A stretch of 64,000 bases of DNA from Selaginella moellendorffii (GCF_000143415.4 NW_003314363.1:310001-374000); one strand, 5' to 3'; shown: positions 1 to 11,119, counted from the stretch's first letter. Numbers and translations: made by a program. Notes: generated by a model from the sequence alone, not told the origin.

Positions 1-2951
1 TACAAAAAACTTTTGAAGCTAACTAGATTTCTCCAACACTATTGATGTTTATTCTCTATCAATAATATAAACTTATTATACTTTATATAATTAATAAAAA
101 AGTGTTTTTTCATTTCACTTTTCATTTTATATACTTTCGAGTATTCTTTTCACAATACTATCCATAGTACTCATGTGTCTCCATTTCTGTCTTTACCATC
201 TCAAAAAAGATTTAATAATAGTCTTTCGGGTGCATGATGTTGTAGTGTGTCACGAAAACATATATATCTCATCATTATTGTTTCTCCCAGCCACTAAAAA
301 CATATAGAGTATTTCTTGAAAGTGGCAGAATTGTAATTTCCTAAAATAAGTAAAAGAGCATTCTTTTTCACTTAATTTGTTGCGCCCTTTGTCATTGCAT
401 CTATCTCTAACTCATGATTATTATCTTCTCTTTCATTCTCTTGTGTGGTTTGGTTATGCTATGCAATGAGATAATTATTACATCTTCTAGCCCTTGAACC
501 TTGGGAAGAAAAATTGTGAAAGTTAAAATTACTAACATTAAAACCCACAGATATTTATGTGTATTTCCCTCTTTTTGAATAATAGAGTGAATAAAAATCC
601 ATAAATTCTAAATAGTATGCTATGACAAACCCCTTAAGAATGTATTCTAAAAAAGATCTAAGTCTTTATTTTATATGTAATAAGCTTACATCAACAGTTT
701 TTTTTTTTTCCTTTCAAACACTTATATGGCTTTACATAGAATCTTATTTCAAATTTAATAATTTTTTAATTTTGACAAACCTGATATTTAGTAGCCAGAA
801 AGCACACAATACAGATTTAAGGAAGTGACAAGAATATTTTTTCTGCAAACATAACAAACATCCTTATTATGGCATGTAGTAAATATTTAAATTGTTAGAA
901 TAAGAAGTGTTCTTTAGAACATTTTTATCTATATAATATGTAGAGGGTTATGAAATTATTAAGTTCACCATAACCTTAATATTTTAAAGTTTTTAATGTT
1001 TGTATTAAACTACAATTGAAACTTCAACTCAACTCACGAGCTCAACTTTTCAACTCGTGAGCTCTAAGTATGGTCCATGCTCATAGCTAATAAAGTTCTA
1101 TCCTCTTGATATTGGGCTTGGACCTTAAGTGTATAGTAAGAGAGGTTTTACTTGTGCAAGGATGGACAACAGGAGATCACTCAACTTGGTGAGTGCTTTC
1201 ACATTTGCCTATTCCTTTCCTAATTGTTTAATCCATAGCACATGTTCAAGGAGCTACAAATCAGTGGAGAATCCTTGTCATTGATTGTATCCAATGGATG
1301 GCAGCATATGAGGCATCCATATGAGTGTTTTTAAGTATTTATGGAATGCATTCTGATCTCTTCTTTTTCTTAGTGGCCTATGATATAGTGATTGATAGGC
1401 TGGAGTATTTCAATCTAGAAGCGCTTAGTTGTTTAACAAATATATATGTACATTCCCCATGTCCCAATGGGACTAATACAAAAATTAGGCATGCCACCCT
1501 CTCAATGAGCTACTCTATATGATCCTCTTGTGTCGCAACTAGACCTAGTCCCGGAGTAAAAGTGAACATAGTCGTCTCTTTCGGATCATGTTGATATCCA
1601 AGTCTCCCCTCGAATCAGACATAGAACAACATTTGGGGGGCACCACTGCTAGCAAATCTCGCCACCTACTATTCTGCCGAAACATGGGAGCCACTTGATC
1701 CTCCACTCCTCTAGCTGTCTTGGTTTCACCCGTTCTTTCAGGATGGCATAATGAAGACACACCACTATAAGAGTGAGTCTCCACCATGATGCCATTACCA
1801 TAGATATCCTTGCTTGTTGCCCATCGATGTGACAATGATTCCATGCTTCCCAAAGTGTTTGCACTCATGTCACTCTCCAAATGAACTAGCACTCATGGCT
1901 CATTGCCTGCATTTAGCTATTCCAGCACAGCCTTTGGTGATGGTATCCAAAACTCTTCAACAGGTACTATTGAGAGGTTGTACCAATCATCAAAGTAACT
2001 TACAATGTCGAGAGTTTGACAAGGGCAAGGATTCCCCAGATTAAATCAGTATAGCACATTTATCTCAAGGACTGCATCCCAGGAAAGGAGATCAAGAGCA
2101 TCAATACAATCAAGGTAAGAAACGTTTGTTCTTGGCACTAGGCTTTGAAGTTAACTAATCACTCACAGGAAGATGAGTGGCTGGCAAAGTTCCACTTGAA
2201 TGTAATTGTCATGAGGAAGAACGTTATCTTCATTGGTGCCTTCAATGTTGCCTTAGTTGGACCCCAGCAAGCAATGGTAACTTTTTTTTCCTTTATGTGT
2301 GAAACACATCACCTTGTCAACTTTTACAGTGGCTGACTCCAAAGGGTCCTCGAGTAACCGTGTTGAACCAGTCAATGCGTCCAAATGAGATTTTGGTTGA
2401 CCTCCTTCGATGAAAGATATTTCAGTCATCACAAGAAGTGCCGCCCGGAACTACTACAACGTGGTAGGAATTTGTGAGGAACTCTCCAACTTGGATCCAG
2501 CAGAGGAGAGTGTAGTTGCTGTGAAGATCTATGACGGAGAATCGCTCACGTGCATTGACGATCTCGATCAGCTCGGTGGTGGCATGGGGGCCAAGGTGAG
2601 GTGCGACAGAGTTATAGAGAAAGTGGTCAGGCAACATCGATTAAGAAGATCCACGGATATTCCTTGTTGTGTAAGGGTCGTCTCGAAAGTGCGAGAGGAA
2701 ATCACTCAAACGTGCCTCTACAAATGAGGCGGACGGTTTGGACGGTGGCGATGCGAGCAATAGCTATAAACTTGCTTGCTTACCGGAGACAACTCTTCCC
2801 TTTTCTAGGGTATTAGGGTTTATTATATAGTGAGCCGGGGCGAATATACTTTTGTGCAGAATTGGGTTTTCTCCTCTTTTTTTATTGCATCTTATGCTGA
2901 CATGCAAATACTCTTTGCAACAAGATTCAAGAATTATCCCCAGGGATTATC
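1..2951. other. AT-rich region, no supported gene
   Basis: Bases 1-1500 are strongly AT-rich with only short accidental ORFs. Between 1545 and 2760 composition becomes balanced and several 60-115-codon ORFs overlap on both strands, for example 2410-2727 on the plus strand. None matches a family I recognise and no consistent exon chain could be built. This may be decayed transposon or old gene sequence; nothing decides it. Confidence 0.5.
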
Positions 2952-3441
2952 ATGGCGACAAGCTTCCAGGACGCGCCAGTCATTGTCCGCAATGCCGCCA
3001 ATGGGCGCAAGATTTTCATGGCCAAATGCTCAGACTGTCACGCAGTGGAGAGCGATGGCGGCCACAAGCTTGGTAAGGCCCAGCTGATCGATCGATTTTT
3101 GTCCTTGTAGTTTCGGAATTTACTGTGGCCCTTGATCTCGATCGGTTCCAGGCCCCAATCTCCACGGCTTGTTTGGAAGGCAAGCAGGGACCGCGCCAGG
3201 CTACGCATTCTCGCCGGCGAACAAGAACACGAAAGTAATCTGGGACGAGAGAGCGCTTTTCGACTACATTTTTGATCCGAACAAGGTACCACAGCCATTT
3301 TCTCTTGACGATAGCGCAATACTGGTCTGTTTCTCCTCCACTCCATCACAGTTCTTTCCAGGAACGAAAAAGCCCTATGATGGCCTCGCTTCCCCGCAGG
3401 AGAGAGTCGACCTGATCGCGTTTTTGAAAAGAGCGTGCTGA
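2952..3441 (+). CDS. cytochrome c, variant lacking the axial methionine
   Basis: Three exons: 2952-3072, 3152-3285 and 3352-3441, giving about 114 residues. The start is the first ATG in frame before the conserved N-terminal helix. The haem-attachment motif CSDCH is intact (residues about 26-30), followed by the conserved [10 protein letters not shown] and a Trp in VIWDE. The third exon encodes [12 protein letters not shown], where ordinary cytochrome c has the PGTKM loop with Met80 as sixth haem ligand; here that position is Lys (codon 3370-3372). The C-terminal helix [12 protein letters not shown] is well conserved. Mitochondrial cytochrome c carries electrons from complex III to complex IV in the intermembrane space; without Met80 this protein would have altered redox potential or peroxidase-like behaviour (inference). 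It may be a divergent paralogue rather than the main respiratory copy. The intron position inside the Gly codon of GPNL supports a real, spliced gene. Confidence 0.85.
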
Positions 3442-3971
3442 CCGGCCGTAAATTTTCTGACTGCCTGTAGCCAGTTGCTGGAAGTTCTGAGAAGGGCTTG
3501 GCAATTCTGGCGGAATTTTCTTGACGATCCTCGTGTCCAAACGGGACATACCTATTTTGAGAGCGCTTTATCTCTTGAGGAACTTCATCGGTTTGCTTTT
3601 CGATTTTACTACTTCTTTTGTAGACTTTTACGACCTTTCGCACACACTGGATAATCTTATCTATGGTTTCGATTCCATTTATAATTAAAATGAAACACGC
3701 AAACTACTATAAATGTCACCATGTATGATCAACATATAGCTGGCTGGAACGTTGAAAAATCATAAACTGAGCTAAATTTCAATATTTACGTGTATAGTAA
3801 TGTAGTCGACGTAGAAATTTTGCATTCTAGCCGCAATGTGGAGTCATGTACTAGCTGAGTCGTCAAGATAAGCGTAGGACTATATAAACAACGCCTTTCC
3901 AGAGCTCAACTCATCTCTAGTTAAAGTTGTTTACTCATTTTCTTCTTGGTCATTTCTTGTTCTATCTCATT
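3442..3971. other. intergenic, promoter of the CVNH gene
   Basis: This holds the 3' flank of the cytochrome c gene and an AT-rich promoter. No ORF is supported; a minus-strand ORF over 3038-3643 is a shadow across the cytochrome c exons. Confidence 0.5.
3881..3888 (+). promoter_or_regulatory. TATA box of the CVNH gene
   Basis: TATATAAA lies 84 bp before the ATG at 3972, a normal spacing for a plant core promoter with a short 5' UTR. Confidence 0.6.
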
Positions 3972-4402
3972 ATGGCATTTCGCGGGGTTTTCTTCCTGTG
4001 TATGCTGGTCTCGGCCCTTTCCATCATCCTGGTAAGAAAATATCATTCGATTGTCCGGCAAGAAGCTCACAATTTGGATATCTTACTATTACACAGGCTT
4101 GCCAGTTTTCTCGATCCTGCACTGATATCACCTTCGACAGGAATTCGACCGTGATGAGAGCCATTTGCAGCAGATCCAATTTGGAAACGAGGAACGCCTC
4201 CATCGATGTGAACAACTGCGTGGGCAGCAGCAATGGCATCCTCGATTGCTCATCCAACTTTGCCTCGCGATGCATCGACATCAGCTTCAATGGGCTCACC
4301 GTGGCTGCCCGTTGCAACCGCGGGGATGGCGTTCTCGTCTTCTCCAATCGCGACCTCAATGATTGCATCCAGAACGTCGAGGGAGTTCTCCAGTGCTGCT
4401 AG
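3972..4402 (+). CDS. secreted CVNH (cyanovirin-N homology) domain protein
   Basis: Two exons: 3972-4031 and 4097-4402, 121 residues. Exon 1 encodes exactly a 20-residue hydrophobic signal peptide (MAFRGVFFLCMLVSALSIIL); exon 2 encodes the mature protein. The mature part shows the CVNH pattern of two tandem sequence repeats: FSRSCTDI..., SIDVNNCVGSSNGIL, then FASRCIDI..., NRDLNDCIQNVEGVL. These correspond to the family's F-x-x-x-C start and its L/I-D-L-N-x-x-I-x-N-x-x-G-x-L end. CVNH proteins are small beta-barrel lectins that bind high-mannose glycans; they are known from cyanobacteria, filamentous fungi and ferns. Extra cysteines, including a terminal Cys-Cys, suggest more disulphides than in cyanovirin-N. 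It probably acts in the apoplast or vacuole in recognition or defence (inference). Family assignment is strong; sugar specificity cannot be read from sequence. Confidence 0.85.
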
Positions 4403-4855
4403 ATCCTTTTGGATGATCAAACTATATCCATATGATGAAAGATGAATAACTGAGTGGTCTCCCATATGATCTCTCTCCTTGTGATGTTAATAAAAAATGT
4501 TTGGCACGTATGAACAGCGCCCAATGTCGCTGTTCTGATCAAATAAAATTTACTCACGGAAGTTGTGGGGCTTTAAGACAGACTGGAAAATTTTACTTGT
4601 ACAACTTTTTCTCAATTTGTATAATTAGAATACGACAAAGACAAATCGATTTATATTAAATAAAGGTATATTATTTCTAATAAATGAGAATTTCTTTCAC
4701 TTTAAAGTCTACGATCACTCCTTATTAATGTCCCGTTTCATCAAGGTTTAAAATCATAAATGTAGTCGACATGGGCTTGCTGTTCCTGATCACCAGAGAT
4801 AGTTGACTGACAACACACGATCATGCATGTCAAGAATATTGTCTCAAATACAGGA
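4403..4855. other. intergenic between convergent genes
   Basis: AT-rich spacer containing the 3' ends of the CVNH gene (plus) and the small secreted-peptide gene (minus). No ORF or RNA gene is supported. Confidence 0.5.
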
Positions 4856-5189
4856 TTATTTTACCTCCGGTTCGGCAATTTTTCCGGTGGAATTGGAATC
4901 CAGCTGATTAGCAATCGTAGCCATCACTGTAAAAAGACAAAAAGATTCAATCACGTAAGAACCAGGTTACACGCTTGCATGCAAGCGAATGCAGGCATGG
5001 ACCATGATGTTTCAAAAGAAACACAGAGATCATCAAATCCAATCGAGTTAGAGATCGGCATATTCAATCGAGATTGGAGAACAGGGATTGTAAGAAACGG
5101 TACATACCTGTTTCATTCTTCACTGGCCGAGAGGTCACAGCAGCAGCCACCAAGAGGACGAAGAAGAAAAAACTTAGTGCGCGAGACAT
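4856..5189 (-). CDS. small secreted peptide, unknown
   Basis: Proposed two-exon gene on the minus strand: 5108-5189 and 4856-4926, 50 residues. The start ATG (5189-5187) opens a clear signal peptide, MSRALSFFFFVLLVAAAV, followed by a short polar mature part of about 30 residues that ends EPEVK. A good donor (GTATGT) and acceptor (TTTTTACAG) join the exons in frame, and a TATA-like stretch lies about 90 bp upstream near 5280. I do not recognise the mature peptide: it has no cysteines and no clear CLE, RALF or PSK motif. An alternative is that the GAG|GTAAAA near the end is another donor and more exons follow. This could be a signalling peptide precursor (inference). Confidence 0.4.
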
Positions 5190-5462
5190 GATCTAGAGTT
5201 TCTCTTGCAAAGAAAATCTATCAAAGAGAGACAAAGAGCCAATCAATGATATGATCAGCGTTTGTGTTGATATCGTATATATGCTACCGAGAAAAGGTCA
5301 ACCACTGCAGAACGGCCACGTCGACATGCAAAGTGGCAGTTTTGACTGGATGGCTGGAAACCAGACTTCCAGTTAGCTTTCCCTCTCCGAAATTACTGGA
5401 ATTCACTCGCGAGAATTCTTTTCATCCTGCTCATTTTTATTAACTTTTGCACATTGAAATTT

Positions 5463-7475
5463 CTAGAGTAAAAGCAAAATGGCTAGAGCTCCCAAGATCC
5501 TGGAGGGACTTCCACTGTTTCCACCCGATCTTTCGTCAGCTTGGAAAGCGGGATAGTTCTGGCACTGCGGTGATTTCACAATGTAGATCTGGTCTCCAAG
5601 GTGACTATCACCATACACGTCTTGGTTGCGGTACCACGTCCACAGGGCATGGGTATTGTTCTTCACCTAAAGAGAAAAAGAGCAAACTTCGATCGATCAA
5701 GAGGCTCAACTCTCGGGTTACCTCCAAGACGCCGTGACCAAAGCTTCCATCTCGCAGCGCGCTCCAATCCGGCTGCCTGCCCCAGCAGAATTGATTCGCC
5801 GCTGGTCCAGTGCTGAAGTTTTGAGCACAAACTCCACCGAATTGGGGGACGTTGTCCTCAGGCTTGGGGCACCTCCCCGGATCGTCGGCGTGCTCCGTGT
5901 CCACTCTCTCTACATTCCCGCCATCGCCCACCACGATGTAGAGCGGAGCGCACGGGTCCAGCTCGTAATTGTAAACTCTGTTCGTCCTCTCATAGGCATG
6001 GACCTGGAAGAACACCCAAAGGAAGTGGAACTCAAATGTGAGGATTCCTGTCGAGATCGAGAAGAGAGAGGGATTTACATGGCCATTGATGACAATGTCG
6101 ACGCCGGCATTGTAGAGAAGCTCCTCCATTTCGAGACGCATGCACTCGACCTCGCGGTAGTGGGAGCTGTAGCTATTGTACCACGGCGGATGCCACGCCG
6201 CCACGATCCAGGGCGTGAGGAGCCTGTTGACGCGCTGCAAATCATCCTTGAGCCACGCGAACTGAGCCCCTAGTGCCAAGAACCCTAAAAACAGAGCCCA
6301 AGAACCCTAAAAGGTGGGTACCTGTTCTGTTGTAGTCAATGTATCCTCCCAGCATCAGGAAGTGGATGCCGCCGACATCGAACGAGTAATAAAGGCTGGA
6401 ATTCGATCCAGGAGGCACCGAGAATCTGGCCTTGTATGATTCGAATGTTTTGCCCAATGCCTGGGGCTCGATCTCGTGGTTGCCCTCGATCACCATCATG
6501 GGCACCTTGGCCGTGAGCGGTTCCATGAATCTGGGAGCAAGGAAATCAGGGATTGGGTCGCGAATCTATAGTCTTGCTCTCACCTCCCCCAGTGATCCCA
6601 GTGAGGCTGATAAGTCTCCCGGATTGGCGCGTCTGGAAATGCGCAGCTAAAGCAGGGCGATCCAGTGCCATTGGTGATGTATTGATCCGAGTATGTGAGA
6701 TCGCCCACCATGAGGAGAAGCGAGGGATCGTTCCGGATGACATGATCGACCGTGGCGCTCGAGTTGTAAGTGAGTCCCAGATCGCCCACGACGGCGATCC
6801 TCGCGGGATAGCCGCGATCGTCCAGCGTCGTGAATGAGAGCTCCTCGCTCAATCGCTCCAGCGAGCTGCCGCATCGGTAGTAGTACGTCGTCGACGCCTT
6901 CAATCCTGCGCAGAGACTTCCCGAAAATTCCACGAATTTGCGCTCTAGATCTTACCATCGAGGAGGACGTGGTGATTGAATCCCGAGGTGTAATTGAGAA
7001 GGCCCACGAATGGATAGAGCTGGCTGTAGACCACCACCGATCCCTCCGCCAGGAAATTGTAGTTGTGAGTGGAAGTCCCATACAGGACAAAGCTCTTAGT
7101 GGTGGAAGGATCGAGGGGGACGACGTTGTCCCCGATTTGATAGTCCCCTGTTACATCAAATAGCACACAAATCTCACGATCGATCGATCAATTCACACCC
7201 CCAATCTCATGGATTTGATTACCGGAGACCCACGACACCCACATCGATCCATGATGCGAGAGCGCGAGCTTGATCTGCTCGGGAAATCCGTGGGGCCTCG
7301 TCCGCTGGAGCCGCGGATCATCGGTGGGCAAATCCTGGCTTCCTCGCCGCAGGGAGCTGTCGAATGGGATCGTGACTGGCTTGAACGGGCCCTCCAGCGT
7401 CGTCGGGATCGATCGCGAAAGCCCCGCGAGAAGAAAAATCTCCACCAAAAGGAAGGTCCTCCTTCTCCAATCCAT
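5463..7475 (-). CDS. purple acid phosphatase, PAP15/PAP23 (phytase) type
   Basis: Seven exons on the minus strand: 7223-7475, 6956-7147, 6584-6905, 6322-6530, 6079-6269, 5722-6003 and 5463-5666, 550 residues with continuous frame. An N-terminal signal peptide (residues about 5-22) sends it to the secretory pathway. An N-terminal fibronectin-like domain precedes the metallophosphatase domain, in which all five metal motifs are present: GDLG, GDLTY, GNHE, the VAAWH motif and GHVH. These bind the Fe(III)-metal pair, and the Tyr of GDLTY gives the purple colour. The opening EGPFKPVTIPFD...DLPTDDPRLQRT is characteristic of plant PAP15/23, of which Arabidopsis PAP15 is a phytase. The last residues form a short hydrophobic tail (ILGALAILLLL) after a small-residue stretch, resembling a GPI-anchor signal. 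It is divergent from the CAD gene across 181 bp. Likely role: release of phosphate from phytate or other organic phosphate outside the cell or in the vacuole. Confidence 0.93.
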
Positions 7476-7656
7476 TTATTCGCGGGAGAGAAAACACCGC
7501 AAAGCTCCAAGGACAATAAATACGTTTGGCGCCCCACCGTACGGACTGGAGAGCGTACTGTTTCACGCGCCATACGTTGCTGATGTGGCAAGCCCTAGCA
7601 TTTCAAATTTTAGGGCTAGAGCTCTTCGTCTTCTCGGGGCTCTGCGAGGCGAGGCG
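7476..7656. promoter_or_regulatory. shared divergent promoter, PAP and CAD
   Basis: Only 181 bp separate the start codons of the minus-strand phosphatase and plus-strand alcohol dehydrogenase genes, so both 5' UTRs and core promoters must lie here. No clear TATA box was seen for either gene. Confidence 0.55.
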
Positions 7657-9311
7657 ATGGCGTGCAGCAGGTGCATAGGGTCGGGATTTGAGTCTCAGTG
7701 TAGATGGCAGTAGCGGCGCGGCTCCCGAGTGGATTTTTATGGGACAGGCGCGCGTTTCTTGCTGGGGATCGTTCTAGGGTTTCGTCGGTCCAGCGCGTCG
7801 ATCTGCGAGTGCAATGCTTTCATTCGCGTCATCATCCCTCGGTGAAGAGAGATTCGTGAGTCTTCCTTTCTGCTTGCAGACGGATTGACATTGCTCGATG
7901 TTTTTGTTTTGTTTCGGCCGAGCAGCAACACGGGGAAGGAATCGGAGTGCCTTGGCTGGGCCGCCAAGGATTCCTCGGGTGTCTTAGCTCCATGGAAATT
8001 TCCCAGAAGGTATGAATCGTTCTCATTCCATCTCCATCACTACATTCTTTTTGGAATGGCAGACCCTTGCGTTCTACCGATGTGAAATTCAAGATCTCCT
8101 ATTGTGGAATTTGCCACACAGACTTACACTTGATCCACAACGAGTGGGGTTCGTCCAAATACCCCATGGTTCCTGGGTAAGAAAGGCAGTCCGTCTGTCT
8201 GGGTTATAAACTGGAAGATCCAAAACAAGAACACTGGAAGGAAACATCCGGGTGACTAAACGTTTGGGTGAGATGATCGACCAGGCATGAAGTTGTGGGA
8301 GTGGTCACCGAGGTTGGTCCCGGTGCCAAGAAGTTTAAGGTTGGCGATCACGTTGGTGTGGGATGCATGGTGTTTTCCTGCCTAAAGTGCGACCACTGCA
8401 AGCACGGAGACGAGCAGTACTGCGATCAACTTATCTGGACGTATAACAGTCTGGAAGACGGGAAGATCACTTTCGGAGGCTACTCGGGATTCATGGTGAC
8501 AGACGAGAAGTAAGTGAGGATCTTTAGCAGCTCGTTTCTGAGACAAGTCTAACTCTTTTCTTCTCCAGATTTGTGTGCCGTGTTCCAAACAATCTTCCTT
8601 TGGACGCTTCGGCACCCTTGCTGTGTGCTGGGATCACCGTCTACAGTCCCATGAAGCACTTTGGCATGACGCAGCCTGGGAAGAACTTTGGCGTCGTCGG
8701 CCTCGGTGGTCTGGGTCATATGGCCGTCAAGTTTGGCAAGGCCTTTGGGATGAAAGTCACAGTTATCAGCACCTCTCCAAACAAGGAGAAGGAAGCCCGG
8801 GAAGTTCTGGGTGCTCATAACTTCATTGTCAGCCGGGACGCAGCTCAAATGAAGGTAACGAGCAATCCTTCCTGGGGACTAACTTCTTAAGTTTTTGATT
8901 CCAGAAAGCTGCGGAGACAATGGACTACATCCTCGATACGGTGTCTGCGCCGCATCCCCTGGATGCCTTGCTCGAGCTTCTAAAGATCGATGGAAAGCTC
9001 GTCATGGTGGGATTACCAGACAAGCCCCTTGATCTTCCGGCAGGAGTCATTATCTTTGGTACGCGAACTCTTTTGATCTCCTCGAGTTCTAAAAGGTTTC
9101 CATGGATCAACCAGGTCGTCGAACGCTTGCCGGTAGCTTCATCGGATCAATCAAAGAGACGCAGGACATGCTGGATTTCTGCGGCAAGAACAATGTCACG
9201 TCCATGATCGAGCTCGTCCCCATGGACTACGTCAACAAAGCTATGGAACGCCTCCGCAAATCGGATGTGAAGTATCGTTTCGTGTTGGACGTGGAAAAGA
9301 CTTTGAAATAG
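7657..9311 (+). CDS. CAD: cinnamyl alcohol dehydrogenase-type zinc MDR enzyme
   Basis: Seven exons: 7657-7670, 7926-8009, 8063-8176, 8285-8509, 8569-8854, 8905-9058 and 9115-9311, 357 residues, the usual CAD length. The first exon encodes only five residues and is joined to [19 protein letters not shown], the typical CAD start. Catalytic zinc residues are visible in YCGICHTD and GHEVVG; the structural zinc cysteines lie in [15 protein letters not shown]; the NADP-binding glycine motif is GLGGLGH. CADs reduce hydroxycinnamaldehydes to monolignols with NADPH in the cytosol, the last step before lignin polymerisation. Sequence alone does not separate true lignin CAD from the broader sinapyl/mannitol dehydrogenase-like group. 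The second-exon acceptor is a tandem GAGCAG (7921-7925), so proteins with or without one extra Ser may both be made. Confidence 0.93.
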
Positions 9312-9406
9312 AGAGAGAGGGAAAGAAGAAATTCCATTCAGTATAAACAAACATATGCCAAGAATTTTGATTAGGGTTTATCGAAGAGCAAGGGCGGGAG
9401 GGAGTG

Positions 9407-11119
9407 ATGGCGCTCGCTCGTCGCGTCTCTAGAAAGGCTTGTGCCACGCTCCTCCTGTCGATTCGAAGGTATGGAAAAATGTGGATCGCGATTGAAGGAG
9501 TGAGCTGAGATGCTTGTGTCACTTTGCGTGCCCCATCCAGGCATAGTACTTTCGGCATTGCCTTTGACATTGATGGCGTCCTTGTTCGCGCAAACAAGCC
9601 GCTGTGTGGGTCATCGCAGGCCCTTGCTCGTCTCTATCAAGAGCCCTCTTCAAAAAGCACGTATGTTGCTCTTTCTTCTTCTCTTATTGATTTTTTTTCC
9701 CTTTGCTGTGCCTTGCAGCCACGCTTCGTGTCCCTTTTATACTTTTCACAAACGGTCGGTAAGATGGTCTTTCTTCCTCTCGTACTGATCGTTTCGCATT
9801 TTTCTAGGTGGCGGGTACACGGAAGAGAAGAAATCCTTGGAGCTGAGCGAATTGCTGAAGATCAAGTTGTCAAGTGATCAGGCAAGCGGGATTGTACTTC
9901 ATGTTTGTTTTTCTTCACCATTTTCTCTAAGCTCCTGCGCGTTTGTACAGGTGTTCTTGAGCCACACTTCCTTCAAGGAACTTGCAAGCTGGTCAGTGGT
10001 TTAAACTGCGACTTTCACGTATGTTTGTGCGTGTGCCCGGATAGACAAGTGGACGTAAACGCTGATTGCGTGATGCAGCTACCGGGACAAGAGGACGCTG
10101 GCTGTTGGCAAGGGCGAGCCGGCTCAAGTGCTGCGGCACTACGGGTTCATGTAAGCGTGTTTCTTCGCTAGAGCTTCGACGCTGACAAGCATTATTGTAC
10201 TGCACCAGGAACGTGGTTGCGATGGACGATTACGTTTGTGAGTTTGAAAGCATTGATCCATTGGAACAGTACAAGCCGTGGTCGAGAGCTGGCTCGGCAA
10301 CATTGGCAGGGAGGGAATCGCAGGACGTTCAAGCTGTTTTTATCGTAAGCGACCCTGTTGATTGGGGCCGTGATATACAGGTCGTGTTTCTGGATTTTCA
10401 TTGCGGTGACAATATGGAGTGCTGGCTTGCAGGTGGTTTCTGATGTTCTAAATGGTGGAGGCAATCCTTTAAAAGTTGGTGGAAAGGCTCCGCCTTTATA
10501 TTTTGCGGCGGATGATCTTATCTATCAGGTGAAGAATCCACCTGGCATTCCTCGAGCTTTTGGAAGAACAAAAAAATTCATCTTTGTTTCATGTGCAGTC
10601 AGCATTTCCCGTCGTGAGATATGGGATGGGAGCATTTCGAATCGCGCTGGAAAGCGTTTATACCAGGTAAAACGTGATGAAGCTTCTGCATTCTTTACAC
10701 ATTCCTTGTGTTCAGATTAACCGGCATGCCAATGGTGTACACGTCTTTCGGGAAACCAAAACCAGCGACGTACAAACTCGTTAGAAAAGAATTGGAGAAA
10801 CTTGCTGGCTCTGTGGATCCATTGCAAACGATCTACATGGTTGGTGACAACCCGGCGACTGACATCCGCGGTGCAAAGGAGGTGGTGTGATTGTGCATAA
10901 TTCAACACCTTAACGTTGTCTTTAGGCAGGAAAGCCATGGTTTTCAATCCTCGTGAGGACTGGATGCTTCAGGGGAATCAACAACGACGAAGAGTTTCCA
11001 GCCGATGAGGTAGAATTTGTGAGTGATTTCTTTGCTTAACTCCGATATTTGTTCCTCAGGTCGTCGATAACATCGTCGAGGCAGTAGATTTTATATTGAA
11101 AAGAGAGGGACTAGATTGA
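9407..11119 (+). CDS. HAD-superfamily IIA hydrolase, CECR5/HDHD5-like
   Basis: About twelve exons: 9407-9468, 9541-9660, 9719-9754, 9808-9891, 9951-9991, 10079-10150, 10209-10380, 10433-10528, 10599-10666, 10716-10881, 10926-11009 and 11060-11119. The order of motifs fits the HAD class IIA family: FDIDGVL (nucleophile Asp motif), LFTNGGGYTEE (Thr/Ser motif), then MVGDNPATDIRGA (acidic motif) near the C-terminus. The N-terminus (MALARRVSRKACATLLLSIR) looks like a mitochondrial presequence, as reported for animal CECR5. The physiological substrate of this family is unknown. The intron after 9891 starts with GC (GC-AG class). Joining exon 2 to exon 3 with the strong sites shifts the frame by one base: exon 2 ends after two bases of a codon, while exon 3 needs one. 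Either a weaker donor near 9632 is used, a noncanonical junction is used, or the allele or assembly carries an indel. Confidence 0.8.

Noticed and set aside
1545-2044. Possible retrotransposon gag/pol fragment
   Set aside because: No protease, reverse transcriptase or integrase motif, no zinc knuckle and no flanking repeats were seen.
3038-3643. Minus-strand ORF of 201 codons
   Set aside because: It lies across the exons and introns of the cytochrome c gene and resembles no protein; treated as a shadow.
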